NCBI GenBank assembly: GCA_013407085.1
Contig: JACCGJ010005434.1
Location: 1-64,000, forward strand
Source of the DNA: Atriophallophorus winterbourni
Taxonomy: Eukaryota; Platyhelminthes; Trematoda; Plagiorchiida; Microphallidae
Direction of reading: 5' to 3'
DNA length: 64,000 nt
Program-made: the position numbers and the translations under genes
In this document: positions 24,888-34,890 of the stretch, piece after piece
How positions within the stretch are numbered: the first letter of the stretch is position 1
Layout of the letters: the number at the start of each line of letters is the position of its first letter
Notes under the pieces: model-generated
What the model was told of the DNA's origin: nothing
Databases searched by the model: none
Seen by the model: the letters and a program-made list of their open reading frames with translations, nothing else

Positions 24888-25095
24888 CAAATGGTCATGA
24901 ACAAAATTGCTCATTTACATGCATTTCCATCATACACCACGACCGGTTTCGTGCTGCTTTACACTCATCAGGTTGTGACAGTGCGATCTGTGTCAGCAAG
25001 CCCTGAAACAGAGGAGGAATGGTAAACAAGATTTGCCACTGTTGGATATGGTTGGTACAACCAACCTGTTCAATCACATGTGCCCAAAAAATGAG
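24888..25095 (-). ncRNA. hammerhead ribozyme repeat, right unit (core 24937-24975)
   Basis: Minus strand: stem I CAAC, CTGATGA, stem II GTGT-AAAGCA-GCAC (four pairs, one G-U), GAAA, CCGGTC with cleavage expected after the C, then GTGG closing stem I with three of four pairs. The conserved core CUGANGA...GAAA and NUH site are all present. Stem III is the palindrome ACCGGT with no loop, so a dimer would fold better than a monomer. Best canonical core in the window. Confidence 0.65.
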
Positions 25096-25112
25096 CGTTT
25101 TCTTTTCTTTCA

Positions 25113-25205
25113 TCTGCGTATGATATGGTATGAAAGCACAGTCGTAGACTGCATGTGGGTTAAGTTACAGTCAGCTTGCCCGGGCCTAGACAGATTCAAT
25201 TCAAT
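25113..25205 (+). repeat. SINE-like dispersed repeat, copy 8
   Basis: Head TATGGTATGAAAGCACAGTC, then ACTGCATGTGGGTTAAGTTA and CAGCTTGCCCGGGCCTAGAC. It shares the head TATGGTATGAAAGCAC exactly with copy 9 at 42838, which supports that as the 5' end of the family. Confidence 0.75.
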
Positions 25206-25417
25206 TATAATGGTCTAAAAAGCATATAGCTTTACAAAAACACCACGAAATAATATGGGAACTACGAATAATATAACAAGCAAAAACGGGATTTTGTTGC
25301 TTACTGAACAGTTCAAGAATCAGGTAAGAATCCAAAGGGCTAATATTGTTTTCGGTTGGTTGGAGGACAAATTAAAATGCATTGGGTCAAGATGTATAGT
25401 TTTCTTCGATGCACGGG

Positions 25418-26660
25418 TTAAGGGTCAAAAAGGCCTCTAGACTTCTCTTGAACATTTGCTGATTTGGTGAGTTTATAACATATTCGGGTAGATTGTTCCA
25501 AGTAAAACAAACTCGCACGGCAAAAATGTCGTCTACAGTTGAGTCGTGAATGAGGGACAGTTAAAATAAATGTGTGAGCTGTTGTCTTAGGCGAGCCCCG
25601 TAGATTAAATAAACATTGCAGAGGGTGATGTGTGGTATTAACAATATTGCAAACCAAAATTGAATCCCATCGGAGACGACGATATGGATAACCGAATAAA
25701 TTCAAGGTTTTGATTCGCTCATTGTATGGTTTCCGGCTGAGTCGGGTGACAAGTTTAGTAGCTCGATAGTATATTCTGTGCAAAGTCGCAACTTCTTTTT
25801 TAAGCCATGGCGACCATGCTTGAACTGTATATTCCATCGTGTGTGTGATGTACGTATTTATAATGCAGGGAATTGTCTGTTTTGAGAACCTACAGAAAAT
25901 TCTCTTCAGGAGTGACAATGTCTGTGATGTTTTGCGATAGACGGAGCTGCAGTGGCTCGATATCCATAAGTCCTTTTGATCCGTGGTCCACGAGAGGCTC
26001 TGCGTACCAAGAAAATATTGGAACTCCACATATTTTCCAAAGTTTAACATGTGACACTTTGGGAAATTGAAAAATAGGCGATTTTTAGGGACCAAACGTG
26101 GAGGTTGTCCAGATCCTTTTGTATCAGTTCGCAGTCTTCCGGCTCATTTATCCTCGACCACACTTTTATATTGTCCGCGAACAGTACGATCTTACATTTG
26201 ATGAGAGCCGGTATGTCATTGACATAAAGTGCGAAGAGGATTGGTCAGAGGACGGATCCCAGAGGCACTCCACTTGTCACGGCAACTGACTTCGATAAAG
26301 CACCGTCACACAGGGGCTTGAACAAGCCGATCAGTCATGTAATTTTCTAACCAGAATAATAGTCTGCTTAATAAACGAGTTTGACCAATTAGTGTTCTCT
26401 TGTATTGTTTGAACGCGAGTAGCGTTGAACAGGTTTACCTCTGTGATGAATCGGGGCACACTCGTCAAGTGGATGTGAAATGCGTGGGAGATGTCGTTTA
26501 TGTAGGAGCGAGTGTCCTGAAGCCTATACAGACAAGGTAATAGACGTTAGAAGAAGGAACACGATTTATCCCTATTGGCTTGACGTAAAAACACGGATCG
26601 TGCTAAATATGTAAACAAACCGTGATTTCCCAGAGGTAAACTCATCCCATTAATGTAGTT
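25418..26660 (-). mobile_element. CR1-like LINE, RT palm to C-terminus
   Basis: The minus-strand frame 25418-26095 has TYITHTMEYTVQAWSPWLKK, IYYRATKLVTRLSRKPYNER, YPYRRLRWDSILVCNI and NCRRHFCRA, the CR1 C-terminal block order. Upstream frames (26098-26280) give VPLGSVLSPILFALYVNDIP and FADNIKVW, motif B and a motif C with one Asp changed to Asn. The catalytic site is therefore mutated. Weaker RT homology continues to about 26660. Confidence 0.75.
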
Positions 26661-26735
26661 TGGATGAATTGGCTGGGAAGTCAGCGTAGCATTTGATCCC
26701 AGTGAAGTTGCGCCCGCAATATTTTATTGTCTCGC

Positions 26736-27127
26736 TGTTATGATGAATGTATCGTCGATGTTGCACCAGAGACTGTCGTTGAGTTCTATCAATCTATTCG
26801 TTGTTCTTAGCACAGCAGTCAGGAAAACAGAACAAGGCCGGAATGGAATGTTGATCGGGAGTTCAAGGTCCAAGCGCTCGGTGTGTGCATTTGACCGTGG
26901 ACATGGTTTGTATTTATATGGCAACAACTGAGTGAAAATGTGAGGGTACAGAATAATCGTGGGAAATTGGTTGTCATGGGCGAGTTAGGCAATTTGAATT
27001 TAGTGAAGATGGGGTCTGTGACCAAGGTACAAGACGGCTTACCCAACAGCAATTTCTCACCGTTGCAAACTTTGGTCGATCATGTAATCCGGCTTGTTTT
27101 ATTCGTTACGGTGGTGCCCTTCCAACA
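26736..27127 (+). mobile_element. MITE with 5-bp target duplication, copy A
   Basis: 392 bp, begins TGTTATGATGAATG and ends TTCCAACA. It is flanked by CTCGC (26731-26735) and CTCAC (27128-27132), a 5-bp duplication with one change. It aligns along its length with the reverse complement of 57098-57514, where the ends are TGTTATGA/TCATAACA. Both lack a transposase frame. Confidence 0.75.
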
Positions 27128-27554
27128 CTCACACCTATAGCTCCTCGCACTAAAACTTGGGATTTCATCTAAGCTAATTCATAGACTGAATTCGAGGGGA
27201 ACTGCCGCCAGTCTTCATTTAGAATTTGTACAAAATTTGCATTCGTAGACTAGTTCCGGGTATCTTAAAACATTGGTAGTTTTTATCATTATTCCGTCAA
27301 CTTCTAGCTGACAATTACAGATTCTCATCTATCTACATCGGAGATGCTTCACGCAAACACGCAACTCTACTTTCATTACAGTGCGAAAGATGTGTGTGTT
27401 TTCATTTTATTTATGCTTATTGTAAAAATCAATCACTTTAATTTCACGTGATTTCCGATAGGAGTCCGAATATCCTTCATGCAAAACACGTGACCATTTC
27501 AATTTTTATTCACTGACCGGAATGAATCGATAACGCAGAATGGGTTGACTAACA

Positions 27555-28019
27555 ATGCCCAAGCGTCGAGAGCCGGAAGTGGTTATTTGGAAACCAGCTT
27601 ATAAAGCGGAAAAGAAAAATGAATACAAACACTCAAAACACGCCAAACCTACATTCCACTATTATCGGAGCGATACAGAAACCTCAAGTGGCATTTCTGA
27701 CAGTGAGCTACAAACCGATTTCCCGTGGCGATATGCGTGGTTTGCTGGGCTATTGAGCCTGATATTTCCCTTTTGCCCTTTGGGTATCACATCCCTGGTG
27801 CTTATTTTAGCCGCTTATACGGATTACATCAGTGGCAATGTGGAACTATTTGCGACAAAAATGACAAAGGCAAAAACGGTACTTATCGTCACCTATTTCA
27901 TCATATTCCTTATGCTCTCGCTCATTATTATCCTTATTGTTCTTGCCTCTTTCAACCTAATCAACCTGAAGCAGATTTGTGGTGGAACATCGATTCTGTC
28001 CTGCTTCAACCGGTTGTAA
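27555..28019 (+). CDS. two-TM protein, CD225/dispanin-like
   Basis: 154 codons in a single open frame. The N-terminal 60 residues are hydrophilic, basic then Ser/Thr/Glu-rich (SDTETSSGISDSE). A first membrane segment (about residues 60-87) contains FCPLGITSLVLILAAYTDY. A short loop GNVELFATKMTKAKT follows, then a second segment of about 25 residues rich in I/L/V. The CPLG motif, short basic loop and second TM resemble the CD225/dispanin family, which are small membrane proteins of plasma or endosomal membranes. Start ATG is in a good context (ACAATGC). It converges on the gene at 28083-28886, 63 bp away. Real coding status is likely; family is tentative. Confidence 0.6.
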   Translation: MPKRREPEVVIWKPAYKAEKKNEYKHSKHAKPTFHYYRSDTETSSGISDSELQTDFPWRYAWFAGLLSLIFPFCPLGITSLVLILAAYTDYISGNVELFATKMTKAKTVLIVTYFIIFLMLSLIIILIVLASFNLINLKQICGGTSILSCFNRL

Positions 28020-28082
28020 TATCGTTCCTTGAACTTTAAACGTACCAAGACATGTGTATCAAAATGGATTATTCTTGAAACA

Positions 28083-28886
28083 TTAATAACCACTTTCAAC
28101 TGAAAACATTTTTTCGATAACGTTCTTTGGCATGTCTTTGACAGCAATAGTCTTGGTGCTTTGACGAGCCTCTTGTACTCGATATGAGTGAAGTAACGCC
28201 ATGTAGTTTGCATACAATGACATATACTCAAGATGCAACGAGAGCAACGCGTGTCGATAAGCAAGCAGCGCATCACGGTAATCACAATGATAGCAGATAC
28301 ACTTTCTATGTGCCCATATATGTGATGTGACCCATTCCATAAAGCGGTCTCTTTCTGGTTTAGCCACCTTCAGCATAGACAGGCGGACGCATTCCATGTG
28401 TAACTCATAGGTCTTCCGCCAAATTTCCTCATCCGCTATTGCCTTCCTTCTTTCTTCTATTAAGTTTACATCTGATACAAAGTCGTCGAGATTGACTTCT
28501 ATTGGTGCCATGTGTTCCGCTCTACCGGTGAATGCGTCCGCGTCGTCTTGCAAATAAACCATTTTCCCGCTAGCCATGATTGAACCAGCTCGAAAGATAA
28601 ACGCATAATCCGTGTGCAATGCTTCGTACGCTTCATAAAGGCGTTCAAACGCTTCGTACAACACACCAAGCAAATCACCGAATTCACAAAGTTGTCTGCA
28701 CTTGCAAGGAAATACAAGGGGTTTGTTGCGGGTTATCGCGACCTTGACACGTTGCTCTTGCCTGATTATGCTTTGCACATCTTTATAAATCCTTGGATTA
28801 TTTAGTTCCGCCATGACACGCAAATCATCATCTTCCGGTCGCTTCTCATCTTCCGAAGGTGGACAAACTTCTTCCATTGGATCCAT
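28083..28886 (-). CDS. unrecognised 267-residue protein (terminal exon)
   Basis: Long minus-strand frame ending in TAA at 28083-28085. The chosen start is the ATG at 28886, directly preceded on the minus strand by TTCCTGTTTCAG, a good splice acceptor. An upstream exon is therefore likely. If unspliced, the frame opens eight codons earlier. The protein has an acidic N-terminus (PPSEDEKRPEDDD), two Tyr/Leu/Ala-rich helical stretches (YEAFERLYEAYEALHTDY; YMSLYANYMALLHSYRVQEA) and a Cys pair CICYHC. I do not recognise the family. The length, low stop density and even composition argue for a true gene in this decayed background. Confidence 0.6.
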   Translation of the reverse strand: MDPMEEVCPPSEDEKRPEDDDLRVMAELNNPRIYKDVQSIIRQEQRVKVAITRNKPLVFPCKCRQLCEFGDLLGVLYEAFERLYEAYEALHTDYAFIFRAGSIMASGKMVYLQDDADAFTGRAEHMAPIEVNLDDFVSDVNLIEERRKAIADEEIWRKTYELHMECVRLSMLKVAKPERDRFMEWVTSHIWAHRKCICYHCDYRDALLAYRHALLSLHLEYMSLYANYMALLHSYRVQEARQSTKTIAVKDMPKNVIEKMFSVESGY

Positions 28887-29900
28887 CTGAAACAGGAACA
28901 CGTAGAACACTTTAAAGTAATCGGGTGTTTTAAGGAATCAAATATCACAATAATTAAAATTAATTAATTAATTAATTAATTAATTAATATATGTTTCTTG
29001 TTTTTCGAGAATGCTGTGCACCATTAAAAACTCGTACCGTTTGCGTGCACCGATTGGCGATTAAGATTCTACACTAGTACTGAAGTTCTGTTGTTAATCA
29101 AATTTGTAATGTATACCTACTCGAGCAACATCATCGGTCGTTTGCCTCATTTCGAAAGATGATTTTCTTTCGTTATTGACTGCGGGACTCATGTGAAATA
29201 TACTTTGTGATTTGGCATTTAAATATGTTATACTCATCAAACAGGATAGCACTTCAATGGTGTGAGCATCTATTCTCAATTGTAGTGAAAGATGCATTTG
29301 AAAGTATGTTTGCTAAAATTATTTATTTTAACAGAATGTACTTATCAGATTTGGGCATTTGATATTACAGATGAGATAAGCCTTAGCAAAGAGGACATTA
29401 AGCCTTACAATGAAAGTTAAATTTTCCAATGAAACGAAACTGAGGTTTTGATCGACAACTTAATGTTATATTAAATGGCGTACTGGTTCGACCTTGAACT
29501 GGCATACCCGCGACGTGCAATAGCGGCACGATCGCTTCGTCTGTCTGACAGTTTCTGATGAAACTGTCCTTCTGTGTATTTCATCTTTTGCTCACTGTAA
29601 ATGGAATGCTTGATGTAACACAGGGTGGTCATATTCATTTATACGTTGAAAGTTTTATATAATGATGTTCGCAGTATAATTTTATACTGCTATCAATTAC
29701 GATAGCTGCAATACTCTCGTTCATTTGGAAACAGAAAGGGTCGCCTAGCTCAATTAAGCCCAACCAGGCTTGGAAGTACTTATTCTGTTTTTTAAAACCA
29801 CGGTTTGCTTTACGAACCTTATTAACAATAGTATTAAGTTCATCAGTTGTGTACAGCTTGGACTCTATCGAATGCTCGGTATAAAATGTTTGCAAATTAA
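28887..29900. other. no gene recognised; TTAA microsatellite
   Basis: Contains a (TTAA)n tract at 28959-28989. A minus-strand frame at 29635-29895 (86 codons) has no recognisable domain and overlaps the upstream edge of the exon-like frame at 29901. It may belong to the upstream part of the 28083 gene if that is spliced. Confidence 0.4.
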
Positions 29901-30131
29901 TACAGATTTGCCAATACGAAAGCGGTTAAAGGATTCAGGGTTTCGGTTGAACAAAAGCAGATAGTTGATCGATTGCATGTAGAGGATGCTGAGCTTCCTT
30001 TAGCGAAAACTGTTAAACTTAAAGGGGAAAATCTCAGCTTTACCCGTAAGGAAACGGAGATTATTGGGTTTTTTGTTAATAATAGAATACATGATAAGAT
30101 GCTTGATTTTGTTTCAAATGTCGCCCAATAA
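29901..30131 (+). CDS. orphan exon-like open frame, unrecognised
   Basis: A 76-codon frame without an ATG near its start runs from a possible acceptor (TTAATACAG at 29897-29905) to TAA at 30129-30131. It includes GFRVSVEQKQIVDRLHVED and ENLSFTRKETEIIGFFVNN. AATAAA (30127-30132) overlaps the stop. Composition is protein-like and hydrophilic. There is a faint resemblance to the KESEIIDFF stretch of ribosomal protein S2, too weak for a call. It could be a 3' terminal exon, or a processed pseudogene piece. Confidence 0.35.
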   Translation, partial: YRFANTKAVKGFRVSVEQKQIVDRLHVEDAELPLAKTVKLKGENLSFTRKETEIIGFFVNNRIHDKMLDFVSNVAQ

Positions 30132-30139
30132 AATCGTTT

Positions 30140-33100
30140 CGGTGCACAATGGATATAAGTGCCTAAAGTTAATTTATTGGTACATCTAATCGAAAATCGT
30201 ATTTATAGATGTTGTGAAAAACATAATAAAGTGATACGTATCCGCGCCCCGTTCAATTAAACTTTCCATTTTAATGAAACTGAATCTTGAAACATCAATT
30301 TCATGATAACAAAACAATGTTTAGCAAGGTATTTGAAAATATTTGAGACCGATCGGGTGTCCATAATCATGAAAAGAAATTTTGCAATGAATCGGTTATA
30401 GCAAATATTTTGGTAACGTATCGCTTCTGAACACAGAAGGTCAGTTAGACCAAGGGTGTCGGCACGAATAAGGTTCAAGTTTAAATGGCATTATCTTGAC
30501 CAATCCTGAGTTCTCTAACATAGGCGAGATCAAGACAATTGATCACCCCCTAAATGCTGCGTTTATCCCCAAATTGTTTATTTTGTGTGCAGGTGCGAAC
30601 ATCGTCCGCAGACCCACTGCTTACGTAATCCATGTGCACATTATATGTTAAGCGCGTTAATCCTTATCCGCTACAGAATCAAACGCCAGATTGTTGAGAT
30701 ATTCGCCTCATCCACCTTGTTCACCGCATTCGCAGTGTTTATATCCACAGACGAATATTCTCCATATCACGAGATATCATAATGATTTTCACGTGCGTGG
30801 TTTCATTTTGAATCTTAATCCAAGGAGAAATTTAGACCACACTACAGTCTTGTAGAAAGGCGCCCATCGACGAAAGATCAAAACACATGGGTCAACTTAC
30901 ATTGTGCTTCACCGATTTTGCAGATGGTAAATTCAAATTGTGCGTTTGATCGATACGCATTCTACAGCTCACTAGGCCCACCTGTCGGTCTTAAATGCGG
31001 TCAAATGATCCTGTCGTTTCGAATGTGACGTGAATGCAGTGAAACTGGGACGGCCGCCGAATTTCGTCGTTGGGTTTTGGCAACCACTTCGCGTCGTCTC
31101 TCTGCCAAGTCACCTCCATCGTTGTGCTGCATGTGGAAACAAAAGACGTTTCTATAAAACGATTAAAATACTGTCCTGATTTGTTAAACAAACTAAAAAC
31201 GGATACGTACAATTTCATCGCTATCTGCAACAGAATTATTTTCTGTTTGAACGTAACCGATATATATAGAGACTCTATCTCTTTTTGTTTTGTTGTGTAT
31301 GTAAATTACGTGAGTGAATAAAGACGGTCGCTATGATTGTACTTACCTCCATAAATACGCACAACGTGAGTGAATAAAGACGGTCGCTATGATTGTACTT
31401 ACCTCCATAAATACGCACACGATTCAAGTTTGCGTCAGCGAGCTAGTTGGGTCATTAATCATTTCACGAGTTGGTTGAGTAAACAATCTGGAGCAATCGA
31501 CGAGTAAACAATCATTTAGTTACAACAACAACTGTGTTAGCCGTTTGAAGCTTTAAGAACTTATGGTACTGTTTATTTTTTAGACTCATATTTTAATACG
31601 CTCATCAATAGTGTTATCATTTTAAACCATCTCTGATCGGATGAAACGAGTATACGCTCGGAATTGACGACCTTTATAGATATCTTGAATCGGAGAGCGG
31701 TAACTTGGGGTTTGATCTGTCACCACTGGCATAAATTTTACTACAGTCGATGTGCTGGTGACATTTCATTGAAAATATTTTGTGATTCAAACCCCACAGC
31801 GATTAGACACATTGCAAAGTGAATGTGTTTAGCCCCTTTTCCGCTCTATAACAGGTGTAAAAATAGGTGTCGACAAATTTGGGGAAATGATCGCGACATG
31901 TAAGCATTCTTTTTACTCAGTTTCACTGGATGAACTCGTATCAACTGAACCACCTTGAGTCATTGAAACAAGGGTTAATCACCGGTCCTATGAGTCTCAG
32001 GCATATATTCAAGAGTATAAGATGGAATTTCACGAAGTCGCTAATATCCGGAGACATTGGTTCGCATAAATGTGTTTAAACAGCAAATTATTTAAGAAAA
32101 ATTAGTGATTAGTATTCAAGATATTTATGAGTAGACTTTGCTGATTCCAGAATAGGGTCAAGTTTAATATCAACTATAAGAAAACATACGGAATTACTAG
32201 CTTTCCTATTACACAACTTAGTGCAGGTTTCGTGGTGTTAGTACAATAAGAATCAGCTTGAATTGCCCGGGTGGTGGAATGATGGACAACTCAGGAACGT
32301 TGAAGCCACCAATGGATAAGATCTGCACAAACGCATCCAACTGTGCATTGAATGTTCACGAGACTAAGCTTTTAGGCCATGCAAAGCTTATCTAACGTGG
32401 CTTCCAAAGCTTAAATTTCTTTAAGGCTCAACATTTTTTCACTACTCATGTCCTTGGACTATTTGGTGTAATCAATTATCAGCGAGAATACATTAGCATC
32501 CTATAGTAATGGGCGAAAAAAGGCAAGCGTAATCGGATTTGGCTGTCATGGTCCGTATTCTGAGGTATGAAAAGAAATACAATGTTGAGGATGTGAAATA
32601 TATAAATTCAAAAGCTTTTCTGACCGAAAACGGCCACGTTACTGCTTAAAAACAGTATCTGTTTCTTTTCAATATTTGCTGCTGTTTAGGTGAGTTGTCG
32701 CAATTGGTTTGTCGGCATGGTTAACAGCTTTAAAAGACGATTTGCATGGAGTAGAAATGGTAGATTTAATCACCAGGGTTTTCTTCTGGTTGAGAAAAAC
32801 GAAAGCGTCTGAAAAAGCCAGAGTATTTTCTGAACCTTACGCACCGTCAATTCCAACTTGAGAGTGTCTATAAAAACTGTCGTTACATTTTGATGCGCTA
32901 ATTTGTAAAAATGCGAACCAACAATTACTCGTTACAAACCATGACGGTTCCAAACTAAGAAAAACAAGACTAATAATAAATTAATTGAGGATTGTGAGCT
33001 TCGTCTCATCATAAACACTTCATAAACAACTTTCAATGCCGTATTGGTTCACTAGAAGTTACGCTGATAAAGTCAAATGTCTTGGTTTTGAAACTTCCGC

Positions 33101-33884
33101 AACCTGCAATGTAAGGTCAGAGAAAGCCCAATGAATAAAATCGGTAGGTTCTGCACGTGGGAAACGCCATGCACTGCCACTGATTTAAACGCATATCATT
33201 TTCCAATTCATACATTCTTGTACTTTTCATTGAACGCCACAAATGCGTGGTACCAGTACCGAGAACGCCATGTTTTGTCTTAACCAGATGTATTATAGTT
33301 AATTATTATTCCGTGGGAAACTGAAATGACAGTTAAGCATAGGTTCAACGTATGCATAATACATGTATTTTGTACTGTAGCTGGAGTCCGGTGCAATCCA
33401 CAAATGCTCATGATAAAAAACAGAAATAAGACTACTCAAACAAAATAAGTAGCTTGTGTTTATTTTTGCTCAAAACTACCGGTTACTTTATGACTGAACG
33501 ACAAATGGACTCATGAAATAATCCGATTCACTGTCGACACGAATATCAAATTGTAAAATGTGTGATAGGTTTGTTAGAAATGAGAATCACAAAGCTTAAA
33601 TGACGAAATACCGGATTATCTATATTCATCACAGAGATCGCAGTTTGGTGCCAAGTGCTTGGCTATTAATGCTTAAACTCTTGAATTTTCAGGTTTTAAA
33701 GTGATTTATTGGTTTTGTTGTAGTATCTAATTAAGTGAAATATCAGCTCTTCAGAATATTTCATACCGAATGCAGCTTAGTGTTAACGACGTGCTAGTTA
33801 ATTGGAAATTCGGATATTGGAATATGCTTGAAGCCGATTGGGAATCCAGTCATGAAAAGGTAAATTTAAACAATCATTAATAAA
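30140..33884. other. no gene recognised
   Basis: AT-rich, with no frame showing recognisable similarity. A plus frame at 31070-31321 is open for 83 codons but unremarkable. The only structured item is the 56-bp tandem duplication at 31308-31419. Confidence 0.4.
31308..31419. repeat. 56-bp perfect tandem duplication
   Basis: Two identical units, 31308-31363 and 31364-31419, starting ACGTGAGTGAATAAAGACGG. Each contains TGTACTTACCTCC, which on the minus strand is GGAG|GTAAGTACA, a consensus 5' splice donor preceded by ATGGAG. Confidence 0.9.
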
Positions 33885-33998
33885 CCAATGTATTTTGGTG
33901 CTCACAGCCCCATCCCTTACACACCACTACCGGTTTCAGGCTGTTTGCCATCGTCAGGTGGAGACAGTAAGATCAGGTTCAGTGAGCCTAGATGACGG
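33885..33998 (-). ncRNA. hammerhead-ribozyme mini-retroposon, copy A
   Basis: 114 bp between direct repeats CATTAATAAA (33875-33884 and 33999-34008). Minus strand: CCAC (33961-33958), CTGACGA, TGGC-AAACA-GCCT, GAAA, CCGGTA, then GTGG (33927-33924). CCAC/GTGG forms a perfect 4-bp stem I. GGC/GCC forms stem II with a U-U at its base. ACCGGT is a palindromic stem III, and cleavage is expected after GGTA. This matches a type I hammerhead core. Near-identical to 39429-39530. Confidence 0.7.
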
Positions 33999-34008
33999 CA
34001 TTAATAAA

Positions 34009-34574
34009 TTTTTTGTTAAAGTATGATTTTTTGAGTGCTCGTCGATTTTTTAATCATGCAAGTGGAGGGGGTAATAAAAATTGAACCATAATTTTGGCAA
34101 GATGTTCGGCTCCTTGAATAAAATGTTTTAGAATTAATCGAACAACGAAACTATTGTAGCCCATAATTTTGTGATTTTTTTCTGTCAAGTGATTCCTATT
34201 GCATAGGTAATATCTTTGCAATGGGGGATGAATATCGCCAGAAATAAAAATATTCATAAACTTTTAGGAGGATTTACGGTGTATTTAGTAACAATAGTAA
34301 TGGGTGTCTTAATGCATGGTAAAAAGTTTGATGATTTTCAAAGGAAATAGCGATCGCTTTCACACTCGTCCTCGATAACATAAATGAAAGTAGAAACAAG
34401 TCGAGAATTTTTCATAAATAAAGAAATATAAGCGTTAAATGTAAGGCTAAATATTGTTAACGTTTTTGAATGTACGTTGACTGCAGGGCGAGTATTCTAA
34501 GGACAACACATACACACACTAAATTGAAACGTATTCGACAGTTTCGCCTGAATTATGGTATTTACTGCACATAT
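34009..34574. other. no gene recognised
   Basis: Short AT-rich interval between the hammerhead unit and a dispersed repeat, with no recognisable feature. Confidence 0.4.
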
Positions 34575-34890
34575 TGTGAATGTACGAAGTGCATTAGCGA
34601 TGACCACAATCACAAGCTTTCGAATGATATGCAGAACTCTACCCTCCGAGACATCACAAGAGCAATAAGCGCCGAAAAGATCGACGACGACAATTGCGAA
34701 CTCGTAATATTATGGGTTTCGGATTGATTGTATTCGGACTGTTCTAGAGACAACCGTATGAGAAGACGGGCAACGTCAGCCGCAATCGATCGAAATGCAA
34801 TTCGTCAAGGTTGATTAAACGAGTACTGCGTGGCGAGGTCTTGAAGCCTACCGGTTGACAAATCAGATCAAAGTAACAACCGGGACAGAC
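34575..34890 (+). repeat. dispersed repeat shared with 23740-24075
   Basis: Same ordered blocks as the partner: GCATTAGCGATGACC, ACATCACAAGAGCAATAAGC, ATGCAATTCGTCAAGG, ATCAAAGTAACAACCGGGAC. Diverged, with no coding capacity and no terminal structure visible. Confidence 0.55.

Noticed and set aside
27893..28285. 130-codon minus frame between the convergent genes
   Set aside because: Overlaps both better-supported genes out of frame; composition looks like a shadow.
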